This document shows positions 20,900 to 31,270 of a stretch of DNA of 31,860 bases, in pieces. Below the pieces are notes generated by a model that ran no database searches, had not been told where the DNA came from, and saw only the letters and a list, made by a program, of their open reading frames with translations. Position 1 is the stretch's first letter. Each line of letters begins with the position of its first letter. Position numbers and translations under genes: made by a program. Origin of the DNA: Sperchopsis tessellata (Eukaryota; Arthropoda; Insecta; Coleoptera; Hydrophilidae); assembly GCA_033557685.1 (NCBI GenBank), contig JAWQRN010000300.1, forward strand, positions 1-31,860. Reading direction: 5' to 3'.

Positions 20900-23700
20900 T
20901 TCTTCATTAAAAGGCTCAAAACTAAACATAACGAGAACTGCATGGAACATTTCGTGCATTTTTTTGGTAAACTGCTTCTATTTTTTTCTTCATTGGACTT
21001 AATTGACAAAATTACATAATCATAATTATTTAAAATATATAAACATTTGATTTTATTTTTATCGTTCTTGCTAATTATGACAAACTTGTGAAAAAAATAC
21101 TATACTATATTTTTGCAATTTTTTCGAAAATGTATACTATTTATTATATTATTTATCGTTTCTCTGATAATCAAAAACGAATTCAAAAAGCCTAAGGGCT
21201 TCAGTAGAATGTTAATATCAATTCATGTCAATTTTTAACCATCCTTTGGGTTAAATTTTTAAGACAGGAAAAATTAATGATAGTTTATGCTAGATAAAGT
21301 TGTTATACCTACCATTCAATACCGGACTTGATGTGGATGCCATGATCACTTGATAATTTTCCAAAATTTATCAAAATTGGCAGCATGGAAAGACATAATA
21401 AACAAATTTAAAATAAATACCAAATAATTGCCAAAATACCTCGCATAATTGTCATAATGTTTATTTATTTTTTAAATTGATTAACTTTATGAGCGGTATT
21501 TAATTGCTTGATAAAAATATATACAATAAGATAAAATAGTAAAAAATATTAATTTCATACTTATAAATAATACTCCTGATATGAATTGATATTAACAATC
21601 AACTCTGTTAATAAAGCAGTAATAATAAGTATTAGATAATTAATTGAAGAAATTATTATTTTTGTATTTTACGTAAATATAAAAGGTATCAGATGTACAT
21701 TTTCAGATAATACTTAGTTGAAGTCAAGAATGAAATAAAATATTAAAATTTATGTTTTGTTTAGTAGTAAAATAAACTCCCTACTTCTGCTATTATTATT
21801 TTATACACTATATCAATTGAAACTGAGTCTCCTAAAAAATACATTATACAATATTTATGTAGTTTGCAAAATTTAGCATAAATATGTGGAAATAATTATA
21901 AGAATTTAAATATCTAAATATAAAGAAGGTTGAGTACGCTGAAATTATTTGATTAACAGAGTGATAATTTCAAAAGATATAGGTTTAACAGATTATGCTA
22001 TAAGAATAAGAATAAACTGGTTTTCTTATGTTTTTTTTTTAATTGTAAATTGGATCAATATACGTCAATAATTTGAGTATACATTAGAATTTAGTATAAA
22101 TTATATAAAAATGTATATATTTTTCTCGCCAAACAAGGTCTTATTATTTAAAATAAACATAAAATTTACGATTAAAATGGAATAAATGTTTTTTTTTTTA
22201 ATTCAAAAATATACTATTATAATTGACACTTTAGTTTTGTAGATTTAAAAAGCCAACTCCAAGTTGTGGTGAAACAATGTCTACGATTCATTAAATATTA
22301 TGGAGTTAACTATACATAATTTTTGAGAATTTATAATATAAAAAATTAATAAAATGAACATGAAAGCAGTCAATATATTTGAGAAAATAATGTTTAGCTT
22401 CCTTTTCAGCATGAAACGTGTTTTTATTCTAATTTATCGATTAAATAAGATTCAAATTAAAGTCCTTAATTTCTTCACAAATTTGCCTTCGAAATTTAAA
22501 CTCATTTGCATTCTACCGTATATCAATGAATAATTGCATTATTGTGTTTACTTATTATTTGAAAGTAAACTAGAATTAATTAGAATTATCATAATAATGA
22601 GAAAATTTAAAGCCATATAACTAGAGTGCGCAATGGGTATTACAAATTTTACAGTATACTGTATAGAAATTATGTTTGAATGCTTCAACATTAAATATTA
22701 TTTTGTTTTTTATTGTATAAATATTTGGAAGTAAATATTTTTGTTCATATAATATTATTGCTTGTTATTTGCATACATTTTAATTTCTTGATAATTGATT
22801 TTGTAGCTACTTACATGCACGCCTTTCGTTCTGCCACAGTGAGACGCTAATGTAAATATTCTTTCCTTAATATGAGATTGACTTTCTATTATATTTCGAA
22901 TTTCCAATAATATATCAAAATATTTAGTTTTAATCAAATAAAAAACCACATCATCTAAAAGGTCTCAATATAATAATATCCTTTGCCATATTATATATTT
23001 TCTGTTTTATTAAGAAATGCTAATGCCAATAAGTGGAAAAATATTTATTAAGTTTCTACAACTCGAAGAAATATATAATTTACTGTTGAAATTAAAATTT
23101 AATATTATTAGAATCTAGGGCTTATAGTCTATGGTGTAAAATATTGGCCAGCAACACATTTTTTTTTTTTGACAGATATGTGGATTTTAACATATAAAAA
23201 TACAAATTAAGTAATATTTATTGAGCTCTTACAAATTCCAAAAAATAAATAAATATGTCCAAATGATAAATTTAAAATCATAGAATTAATATTATACAAC
23301 TTTATGGTTAATAATTCGAGAGCTACAAAATTTCTCATTGTTGACATTATAGGAGATAACAAATTGCTGTACATATTTTCATTTAGAAATAAAACATATA
23401 ATGATCAGTGGATTTTATTTATTTATTGTAATACAATCTTAAGAAAATAATCTGTTGTTAAAACAAGTAATCAAATTTAAGATAAAAACGTTAAGCATAT
23501 TATATCTACATTTTTATTTTATATACAAAAATATACATTAATTTGATCTACCCTTAAAGCTGAGTTATTTTTGGTAAATATTAAAACGGATAATTTATTT
23601 AAAAGTGGCTATAATTGTATCCCAAAAATGGACTGTCAAATATTATTTATTATAGAATAGGTATAGAATTATATTATCTTTGACTATAAATCTAATAAAA
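20900..23700. other. AT-rich, transposon-free part of knot intron 1
   Basis: This stretch is extremely AT-rich, with no transposon, RNA gene or coding block recognised. One short richer patch on the minus strand (about 22860-22810) ends in a good donor, GCAT|GTAAGT, but has a weak acceptor and no known protein content. Confidence 0.5.
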
Positions 23701-23724
23701 AATTATTGAAAACTGTATAAATAC

Positions 23725-23933
23725 CCATTTTGGTCTGGAACGGTAGGTTGCATCCACGATCTGGTCGCGGAAAGGGGTTCCTCTTTCAGACTGGGTCCAC
23801 GTGGTTGATGATGATGGTGAAGGCCACCATCCTGGTGATGGTGTAGACCGAACATGAGTCCGGGACCTGCAACACGAGGTCCTCCCGTACCCGGATACAA
23901 CTTTCGGCCCCACGCTGCTGCCACCGGGTCCAG
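23725..23933 (-). CDS. knot: First coding exon of the COE/EBF transcription factor Knot/Collier (partial gene)
   Basis: This exon encodes the N-terminal tail of a COE (Collier/Olf-1/EBF) DNA-binding transcription factor, a nuclear regulator of neuronal, muscle and blood-cell identity in insects. Reading the minus strand, the frame gives in order WGRKLYP, GPR, LMFGL, a His-rich stretch (LHHHHQPRGP), SLKEEPL, WMQP and DQNG. As I recall them, the same blocks occur in the same order before the COE DNA-binding domain of Drosophila Knot, and KEEPL and WMQ are shared with vertebrate EBF. The exon ends after GG of a Gly codon at a GT donor (23724-23723). Phase 2 fits the G-V/I-G that follows in the family. 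The first in-frame AUG is at 23855-23853 (MFGL), but the conserved WGRKLYP lies upstream of it, so I place the start at a CUG (23933-23931) with G at -3 and +4. A spliced-in upstream exon is the alternative. No COE, IPT or HLH exons were recognised, so the gene continues below this window. The identification is firm; the start is not. Confidence 0.88.
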
Positions 23934-24155
23934 ATCGGGCGCCGGTAGTGAGAGGGCCGGCCAAGGAGACGCCGTCGGATAACCGCGCTCCACCGGGTTG
24001 CTCTCGTCGGACCGCGTCTTGGCGGCTTCTTCTGACCAAGGGCAAAGTTCAGCCTTCGGCACCAGCGTGGCTGTCGGGCAAACGTCAAATTCGTCCGTAG
24101 TGCACTCAACACTCTGCACGCACAATTTAACACTAGCCACTACAACAGTTTGATA

Positions 24156-24200
24156 CTAATGGATGGAAGAAGTTGAGAGTTTTCAAGAAGATATAAAGTA
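24156..24200 (-). other. Candidate splice acceptor upstream of the knot exon
   Basis: On the minus strand a pyrimidine-rich run (ending CTTCTTCCATCCATTAG) precedes an AG at 24157-24156, inside an AT-rich pocket between GC-rich flanks. These two bases are the end of the in-frame TAG that closes the knot frame upstream. Splicing here would remove that stop and leave an open frame all the way to WGRKLYP. No partner donor with an in-frame ATG was identified. Confidence 0.35.
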
Positions 24201-24224
24201 CAAATAATTCCGACGAGCACTCAT
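24183..24224 (-). other. Upstream ORF 2, overlapping the stop of uORF 1
   Basis: An ATG at 24224-24222 starts a 13-codon frame (MSARRNYLYFISS) ending in TGA. Its start overlaps the stop of uORF 1 as ATGA, an arrangement that can allow termination and reinitiation. Part of it falls in the AT-rich pocket that might be intronic, so its presence in mature mRNA is uncertain. Confidence 0.3.
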
Positions 24225-24343
24225 AACAACAGGGTCCCGATGGAAGACGGATTGTCAGCTGGGTACGTTGTATCTCGCGAGAGACCACTTGTGCTGCGCG
24301 AAGCCAACAAGCGGATAAACACGACTGGGACGTTGATAAGCAT
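24221..24343 (-). other. Upstream ORF 1 in the knot leader
   Basis: An ATG at 24343-24341 opens a 40-codon frame beginning MLINVPVVFIRLL and ending in TGA at 24223-24221. It precedes the knot frame and has no recognisable domain. If transcription starts upstream of 24343 and this stretch is not spliced out, scanning ribosomes would meet it before the knot start. Its hydrophobic beginning may be chance. Confidence 0.35.
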
Positions 24344-24452
24344 CGAATGGTCTGCTGCCAATTTGACGGTTTGCGACCTCTCAGGGGTGGAGTGGTGGAT
24401 GTTCTGTTGCCTCTCGCAAATATTGTAGCGTAGAAGCGGTCGGTGAGTTGCC

Positions 24453-24461
24453 TCCCAAGGG
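24453..24461. promoter_or_regulatory. COE/EBF-type binding site in the knot leader
   Basis: TCCCAAGGG contains the CCCNNGGG palindromic core bound by COE/EBF dimers. It lies about 0.5 kb upstream of the knot coding exon. Drosophila collier is known to autoregulate, so a self-binding site here is plausible. A single 8-bp core in GC-rich sequence could also be chance. Confidence 0.4.
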
Positions 24462-24800
24462 CTGTACCCCCCGCCACACCCCCCAGAGACCTGCCGCTGT
24501 GAAGCGTCGACCGGCGTCGCTGGACCCGTCGAGCGTCGGTTGAGGGTGGAAGGCGGGACGTTACGCTCAACCCCCGCCGTCGGATCCAATCGGCCTTTGT
24601 CGCGGATCAGCCGCTGATCCAATGGAGAGTCGTATGCTCGGCAATCGTGTACACCCCGTGCTGTTTCACCGCTATTATCAGTTCCCCGCCGCGGGTGGGG
24701 ATTGACGGAGTGTGGGGTGCGCGGGTCCGGAGGAAAGAAGTCCTACAGTGCTGGTCTCTTGTGGCGGAGGTCTCAAGTCCGCATTCAGTTCCGGGAGAAC

Positions 24801-24806
24801 TCACAT
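24801..24806 (-). other. Start-stop element (ATG directly followed by TGA)
   Basis: On the minus strand ATG is followed at once by TGA, giving a minimal upstream ORF if the mRNA begins further upstream. Such start-stop pairs can stall ribosomes. Whether this position is transcribed is unknown. Confidence 0.2.
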
Positions 24807-24899
24807 ATGGCAGTGTTCTCTGAAACTCGACACTTTCCGGAGAGCGCCACACAGTTTCTAGAGACACAACCAATTAGGTGCACCGTTTGAATTCCCTTA

Positions 24900-27800
24900 C
24901 GCTCGGACATTTTAGCGGATTTCACTCGATTGTTGCCAGTATTTCACTTTTAACGTACAGTTTTTACGATAAATTCGAATTGTTAGCCTTTGTCTTTGTA
25001 CAAATTTTGTTATTTACACTCACACTTAGCTAGTTCTTGAATATATTTGTGATTCGTTGTGTAATTTGTTTAATAAATTAATCTTTATTCTACACATTTG
25101 TATGATGGTTCCAGTTTGTTTTAATCACAACCAGTTAATTTAAAAACATAAATCGAAATTTTATTAACACTTGAGCGATTATAAATTACTTCACCTTCAA
25201 GCAAGCGCGTTTCATTACGTGCATTTTCAATCTGATTTCTAAATGAGTTTGACTCCCTAGGTACAAATGTACATATATAATATACAATCATCAGATTTTT
25301 AATTGTTAAAATGATTTCTATTCATTTCTAATTGAAAATAAAAGCTAAATTTTAGTTATAACTTTTAAATGTCTTAAAATACGAGTACAGTATAGTTTAA
25401 TTATATTTTTTTATAAATGTCACTACTTTGGTGCAAATGAATATTTTATAGAATTAAGTTAAATTTCATCCATACATTTATGTGCCCCTAACCAAATAGG
25501 TCTACGTGTATGTCTACCTAGTTATCTTAACAAAAGATCGTTTTGTTATAGATCGTGATGTTACTTTATGATTGCAATGAACTTTTTGAATAATTGATGA
25601 GTAATGTTCAAAATACCTACCAACGCACTTTACTATGACGAAAGTCGACTTGTTTCAATATATGTAGATACGTGTTTGATTTCTGTATTTAAAAATTTCT
25701 TTTTAGCATTGTTTTAAAATTTAGTTTATCAAATTTCAAAAATATACATATATGTGCATATATAATTATCTGTGCGCTCTTGACGTTTTAAATCGGGGTT
25801 CTATCTATTTTCTTGTCTTCTAAAATTGTAGTGTCCGTGGCGTTATTGTACAACCACTTATTGCAATATTAACAATTGGATTATTAATTCCAGTGAATAA
25901 TTTAAATATGCTAACTATCAATATTCACCTAAATATCAACTTAGACAGATCACTCTGGTAAGAAATTTGCTGAGCTCAGTTTCAAAACAAAATTTTACCA
26001 GTGATTTTAAAAACTTTATCTTTTTCGTGATTAAATTTTGTAGTTTTTTGTCATTAATGATCTCAAAAGAAATATTAGCCATTAACACTATTTAAATTGA
26101 ATAATTACCTATTTTACACATCATAGATCCATTGCGCGGACCTCAAGTATATCAGAGTGGCAAGTTCATATTCCCAAGTACTGACCGACCGGATAACCGT
26201 GTAAGCATTATAAATAAAAGATATTGTTGCAATTTTGGCCTTGGTATTTGCTAAGTTAACAGCAATTTTATACAAAATAAATTACATTTTATACAGAAAA
26301 GTTTCAAATAGTTCGATTAAATCGAAATTTAATTCGTTAGTCCTAAAAACGTACAAATTTGTTTAGAAAGTAAGAAAATAATAAACTCTTAATTAAATCA
26401 CTACAGGGTGAAATAAACCACTGAAGAATATAAGTCTATAGCATTTTAATTTTTTTTTACATTACGATCTTAATAAAGCATCTATTTATATAAAATAAGA
26501 ATATTATACAGGGATGAAAACGCACGTAATGTGCCATTGATTACAACGAGGTTGCTGTCTAAATTTTACATTGCACACATCGCTGCATATCATGCATGAA
26601 ACAATTATTTTGGATACATTTTATTTTGCACATAATCCTTAGTTTTAAATCCCGTTATAGCTTAAATAATTGTAAGTTGATTTAATATCTTTTAATAATG
26701 TGATAAAATTCAAGTTGAAGCCCTAATCTTCAACTTCATATGTATACATGATATTTGAAAATGTTGGTGAAATTATGTTTTCAGACTCAACTAGAGATTT
26801 GATTTACTATTATAAATGTTACGGAGTTTTTCATTTAAAAAACGTAGCAGGAGGTAAGCAACTCAAAAAATGAATTTCACCTTGCATAATAGATACTTCT
26901 TCTCGTTTAAATTAAATTGTGTTTTTGATAACTGCAATTCAGTTACATTAAATATATTTACCGCTAGATCATGAAATTTACAAGCATCGCTTTAAAATAA
27001 GATCCATTTTTTTTGGTATTCCACTGATAATACATTACATTGTTGTATTGAAAGTTCTATTATATATTATAATTGCAATTTACCAGGTGTGCTATTTAAA
27101 TTTATCATATTTTTAATATATGAATAATAAAATTAAAAAGTCGGGGCACTATGTTGCATTTCTGCAGTATTAGCAACAATAGTAATAATAGTAATAAAAA
27201 TACAAGAAACGCAGCTTTTATTCATATATTCTTTATAACTGTACCTGTATTAAAAAGTTAGCAAGAATATCATAATGTATTCATGCTAAAAATATAAAAT
27301 AATTTTTTTATTAATAGTATATTATATTATAGGTAAATTGGAGGAATTTAATATTACGCTATTTTTGAAGAAATATCTCGAGAATGCGAAACCAATTTAT
27401 AATTTATAGTTTTCAATTTACATGATAGTATTTTACGTCAATACTTATAGAAAATTGTAAATATTGATGATTTGAAAGTTCCTTGAGGCATCTAGTTATG
27501 TGGTCCTCCAGGTCTTAGAAACAGTATATTTTTTAATTCATAATGTGGTTTTCACTTTTGGACTGCTGTGAATTAACTAATAATAATTTAGAAACTTTTA
27601 TTACGCTGCTGTTTACGTAGTAACTAATAATAACAGTATATTATTAGTTAAAACTTTAATATTTTAATTTTGGATTGTAAATTCCCTTACCTGAAACTTT
27701 TCTGTTTTAGAAAAATGGTTTAAAGTTAAAATGTTAAATTTGTATTGCGAATTCATAGAATAGCGATCGAAATTCAATTAAAAATAATTAAATGTAATTT

Positions 27801-28670
27801 CTTGCAATAAATCGTTAGTTTAAACTAAATTGTGGTATGTCCAATGTAAATAATAAGTTTAAAACCATAGATTCATGATATGTAAGTTAGAAAAAGTATC
27901 AAAATGAACCTGTGTAGCCAATTACACGGAAATATATATATTTATACGGAGATATTATTTTGAAAATTTTGTAAGTATGTACATGTTTATTATTATTAAA
28001 TTATTATGTCAATAAATAATGGTTAATTGGTTAGTATTCTATAAAAAGCTGTTACAAGCTTAGTGTCAGATATTATTTCTGGTTGTAGGTGTCCAATTAA
28101 TAAATCCCCCGTTTATCGCAATATTTCGCATATCGCGAAGTTTCCGACACAAATCTCTCTCGATGACGGAAATTGTTCATTTTTTGTTAATTACAAAACC
28201 TCAAATTCTTGCGAGCACTGTTAGATTTAAGTAAATTATCCGATTTATGTTGTGTCAGTCTGTTTTGCAAGAAATTTAGTATATAAGATTACAACCATAG
28301 TATATGTCGACATTGGTTCTTATGTAATTACATAATTTTTCCCTTTCTAGTTATATACAGCGAGTTTAAAATTATATTTTATTAAAAATGTGTTAAAATT
28401 TATTGGTAAATGGAATTTTTTTTATGAATTAGTTTTCAATTATGTTTACGTTTACATTTTTATTAAAATATAAATCGTTTGCAATTAATTTTTATGTGGT
28501 AGGATGGTTGCAAAACCAGTTTATATATCGTCCGCAGTGCGCTGGTTTTTTGGTACCAGCCTGCTTTAATAATATTATTTTAATCCATTATAACAAAAGT
28601 CTCTAAAAATAGAACTGTTGATTAATTTCAATTGCAGCTTAAACATTTTAATATCAGGTTACAAGGGCAT
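24900..28670. other. AT-rich DNA upstream of knot
   Basis: No gene or transposon was recognised. Two short GC-richer patches stand out: 26125-26205 (GCGCGGACCTC, TTCCCAAG, GACCGACCGGATAACCG) and 28100-28180 (TTATCGCAATA, GCATATCGCGAAG). They could be small regulatory elements. AAAACCAG (28513) and CTGGTTTT (28543) form a weak inverted repeat. Confidence 0.5.
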
Positions 28671-28679
28671 TCAGCTTTG

Positions 28680-30283
28680 GAATTAGCAATGAACCAGACA
28701 AAAATTTTGTAGAAAATCTTAAATTAAAGAATCCATATATAGCAAATACCATGTTTGCTAAAAATATATCACGCAATTAACAAGGATCTAACAACACCAG
28801 TAACGAAATTGACTACATACTCACTTAAAGAAAAGCCATCCTACAAAACTGAAAAGTTCTAAACATGTTTGATACTGGAAACGATAACGGTTTAGTTAGA
28901 TGCAGAATATCTTTAAATATTGAATTAGAACAGTTGAAATCTAATCAGTAGGTACTTCAACTAAGAATATATTTGCTGCTTTACGAAACTACAATGATTT
29001 ATCAAAGATCAAATGTTAGAAGGCAAAACTATGAAGCCACGCTTCAGATGTTAGCATATGTGTTACAGACAGGATAAAGTTTGAGAAAAAGCAAATGATC
29101 TTCAAATTTGAAGAAGGTGAGAAAGTGAAATCCTTGAAGTGGCTAGAAAGTATTACCATGAACTATATCGAAATTAACGTGACCATATAAACATATCTTA
29201 GATATTACATATTCTTTAAAATCTATGAAGTATGGAAATGCACCAGGGGAAGACGATATTACGCTTAATAAAACATAACTGAAGATGAAGTATATACAGT
29301 TCTAGCAAATGTGTATATATCATGCATAGAAACAATAAAAAAAGGAGATAAACAAGGCCTGAACAATGTTCGTCCAGACAGTCTCAAATCTTTGGCTTAT
29401 AAGAACCTTTCCAATATTATTACAAACTGCTCTGTAGACCAATTCGATTCTTAGCAACCCAAAGAACATGCGTATTCTGCGCTATGGACTACATTCATAT
29501 GGTACGTAAATTGATAGTGATTATAACCTGCCACTGTGTTTTGCTTTTGTTGACTACCAGAAAATGGCATTCCATCTGCCTACATATAGCTTATTCAAAA
29601 AGTATATATAACATGGCTCATCAAACGCTAAATTACATCAAGAAATGGAAATATTTGATATTCAAATAGATGTTAGACAAGAAGGCCCCATACCGCCAAA
29701 GTGGTTTAGGGTAGCATGAAAGTGAATAAATAATTTCTTAACCATTTTCAAGAAGATTTATTGGTTTTGATTCTGAAAGTAAAAAGTAAAACAAGAATGT
29801 ATACTTAGGGGACATACTAAGTAAAATTGTAACATCATATCTGTATTTCGACTATCTCATAACGATGGAAGGAGATAGCGCCAAGAACAAATCTTGAGTG
29901 TAGTACTATTGGGTGTCACAGCAACATATTTAAGTCGCAAATTCCCGTTTTTCATCAGTGTGTTTTGGCTGCGATGACGAATTCTAGTGAGTGACATTAG
30001 AGACCTTGTATATTCAGAAGATCCAAACAAAATAAAAAAGAATTATATGGTGGATTTCTGAAGGGATGATTTACGGACGGTGAAAATACCAAAGCGGAAA
30101 TGGATAAGGTATGCAGGAGCCAAGAAACTACGTAAGAAAAGATAAAGACCTATGCCAAATAAGGTAGAGAACTCAGACACAGTTTGGAAATCTCGTGGAA
30201 GAAAAAAAACACGTATAACCGTAACGAGTGGAAGGAACTTGGGTAGGCCTTCGTCTAACAATTATGAATGACTGCTGAAAATG

Positions 30284-30284
<1 letters not shown>
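28680..30284 (+). pseudogene. RTE-like LINE relic with (AT)n tail
   Basis: Plus-strand frames give NTMFAKNIS and SNEIDYILT (about 28750-28830), NMFDTGNDNGLVRCRISLN (about 28865) from the end of the endonuclease, then KSMKYGNAPGEDDITL (about 29225), QPKEHA (29458), DYIHMVRKL, LPLCFAFVDYQKMAF (about 29530, the FVDYxKAFD catalytic box) and IDVRQEGPIPPKWF (normally DIxVRQGDTISPKLF). The C-terminal tail, ending in EWKELG, closes near 30250. The element ends in ATGATT followed by (AT)n, and short-repeat tails are usual for RTE-type LINEs. Stops and frameshifts are scattered throughout, so it is inactive. Confidence 0.8.

Positions 30285-30322
<38 letters not shown>
30285..30322. repeat. (AT)n microsatellite forming the LINE tail
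   Basis: Pure AT run directly at the 3' end of the RTE-like LINE relic. Confidence 0.95.
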
Positions 30323-30325
<3 letters not shown>

Positions 30326-30389
30326 TAATTTTTTACAGCTTAAGAGATATTTGGAAAATTCTGTAACATAGAATATCCTATAACTCATA

Positions 30390-30980
30390 TTACGTTTCGT
30401 TCGGTGTAGCTCGAATTGCCAATCTTAAGCAGTTTGACAATGCCACTAATCTGTCCACAAATTTACATAAACTTCCGTAAATGTGCTTCCGAAATGTTTT
30501 AAATTTCATACAGTATCCGCTGTTTTAGCATCTCAGTACTTCGTGGCCTATTGATGTATAATTTTGATTTTAAATGCCCCAAATGAAGAAACCTAAAATC
30601 TGTGTATCTGATGATCTTGACGGCCATTCCATAAAACCTTTCTTGAAACCAGATGCTAGTTAGTTCTTCTTCAGTAAAGATATTACGGAGGTAAGGCATC
30701 ACTTTATTTTTAAGAAGAGTTAAGAATCGTTCAGAAGTGCCTTGAATAAAAAATGGCCTTAGAGAAAAACTCACAACTGACAAGAACATGTGGAGCTGTC
30801 ATCTGTTAGGGGATATTCAATGTTACAGAATTTTCGGAATATTTCTTAAACTACAAAAATATTTTCATTAAAAACTTTCTTTATAAGAAGTTGTAAAATT
30901 CAAAAATATAAAAACATATTGATCATTCTATTGGAAAGTAGTTGAATACAATTTCCGTAATAAAACAAACACCCTGTATA
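30390..30980 (-). pseudogene. Tc1/mariner-superfamily deletion derivative
   Basis: The minus strand reads FLTLLKNKVMPYLRNIF then TEEELTSIWFQ, and later LGHLKSKLYINRPRSTEMLK. These flank the catalytic centre of an IS630/Tc1-mariner-type transposase ('IWFQQDGAPPH .. RSPDLTPLDFFLWGHLKSKVY'). The middle, holding the second and third catalytic acidic residues, is missing or garbled: 20-odd residues instead of about 45. The high-coordinate end has CACCCTGTATA (30970-30980), like the CACCCTGTAT(A) termini of such elements, only about 190 bp from the coding part. Most of the N-terminal half is therefore deleted too. Confidence 0.65.
30970..30980. repeat. Putative terminal inverted repeat CACCCTGTATA
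   Basis: CACCCTGTATA followed by TA-rich sequence is a frequent terminus of insect Tc1/mariner-type elements and lies upstream of the transposase relic in the right orientation. The partner end was not found. Confidence 0.4.
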
Positions 30981-31084
30981 ATAAAATTGTGTTCGTATTA
31001 TAAATTCCTTAAAACCTATAAACTTTTATTTGATTTTGTTTAAAATCCCATATAGCTTAGAAGATATTTAGGTGTTCCGTTAAT

Positions 31085-31162
31085 TTTCTATATTCTATCT
31101 TTCTTCATTTTTTTCTTCTTTATTTCTTCTTTCTTTCTTATTCTTCTTATATTATTTTCAGA
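31085..31162 (+). repeat. Pyrimidine-rich tract ending in TTTTCAG
   Basis: A stretch built from TTCTT and CTTT units ends in ATTATTTTCAG|AAAG. It has the form of a splice acceptor on the plus strand, but no coding exon follows. It is probably a low-complexity repeat. Confidence 0.5.
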
Positions 31163-31237
31163 AAGTAAGTAGTGTAGAAACAAACTTTGTTGTTAATGAA
31201 TTAATGTAGGCGACGTGAATATAAAGACGACTTTTTC

Positions 31238-31270
31238 AGTTGTATAGAATGTGAAAAATTCTATACAACT
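31238..31270. repeat. Perfect 13-bp inverted repeat (hairpin)
   Basis: AGTTGTATAGAAT and ATTCTATACAACT pair perfectly around the 7-base loop GTGAAAA. It is too short for a typical microRNA precursor and is not linked to a recognised element. Confidence 0.8.

Larger units (their letters stand above)
23934..24890 (-). promoter_or_regulatory. GC-rich 5' leader and promoter region of knot
   Basis: The sequence changes sharply from AT-rich DNA to a GC- and CpG-rich block just upstream of the knot exon and returns to AT-rich DNA near 24890. Several long open frames overlap on the minus strand here, but they lack ATG starts and recognisable domains, so I read them as by-products of high GC. CCAAT motifs lie on the plus strand at 24586-24590, 24619-24623 and 24870-24874. 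There is no obvious TATA box, which suits a dispersed developmental promoter. The transcription start cannot be placed from sequence alone. An AT-rich pocket (about 24120-24225) interrupts the block and looks like an intron 3' end. Confidence 0.6.

Noticed and set aside
22810..22890. Possible mini-exon with a GTAAGT donor on the knot strand
   Set aside because: The acceptor is weak and the peptide does not resemble any COE-domain segment.
23692..24873. Several long overlapping minus-strand frames in the GC-rich block
   Set aside because: Only the frame with WGRKLYP..DQNG shows family motifs. The others lack ATG starts and known domains and arise from high GC in the leader.
30336..31100. Similar words AGCTTAAGAGATATTT (30339) and AGCTTAGAAGATATTT (31055) suggesting repeat ends
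   Set aside because: The similarity is short and fades quickly. Without a repeat library I cannot tell it from chance.
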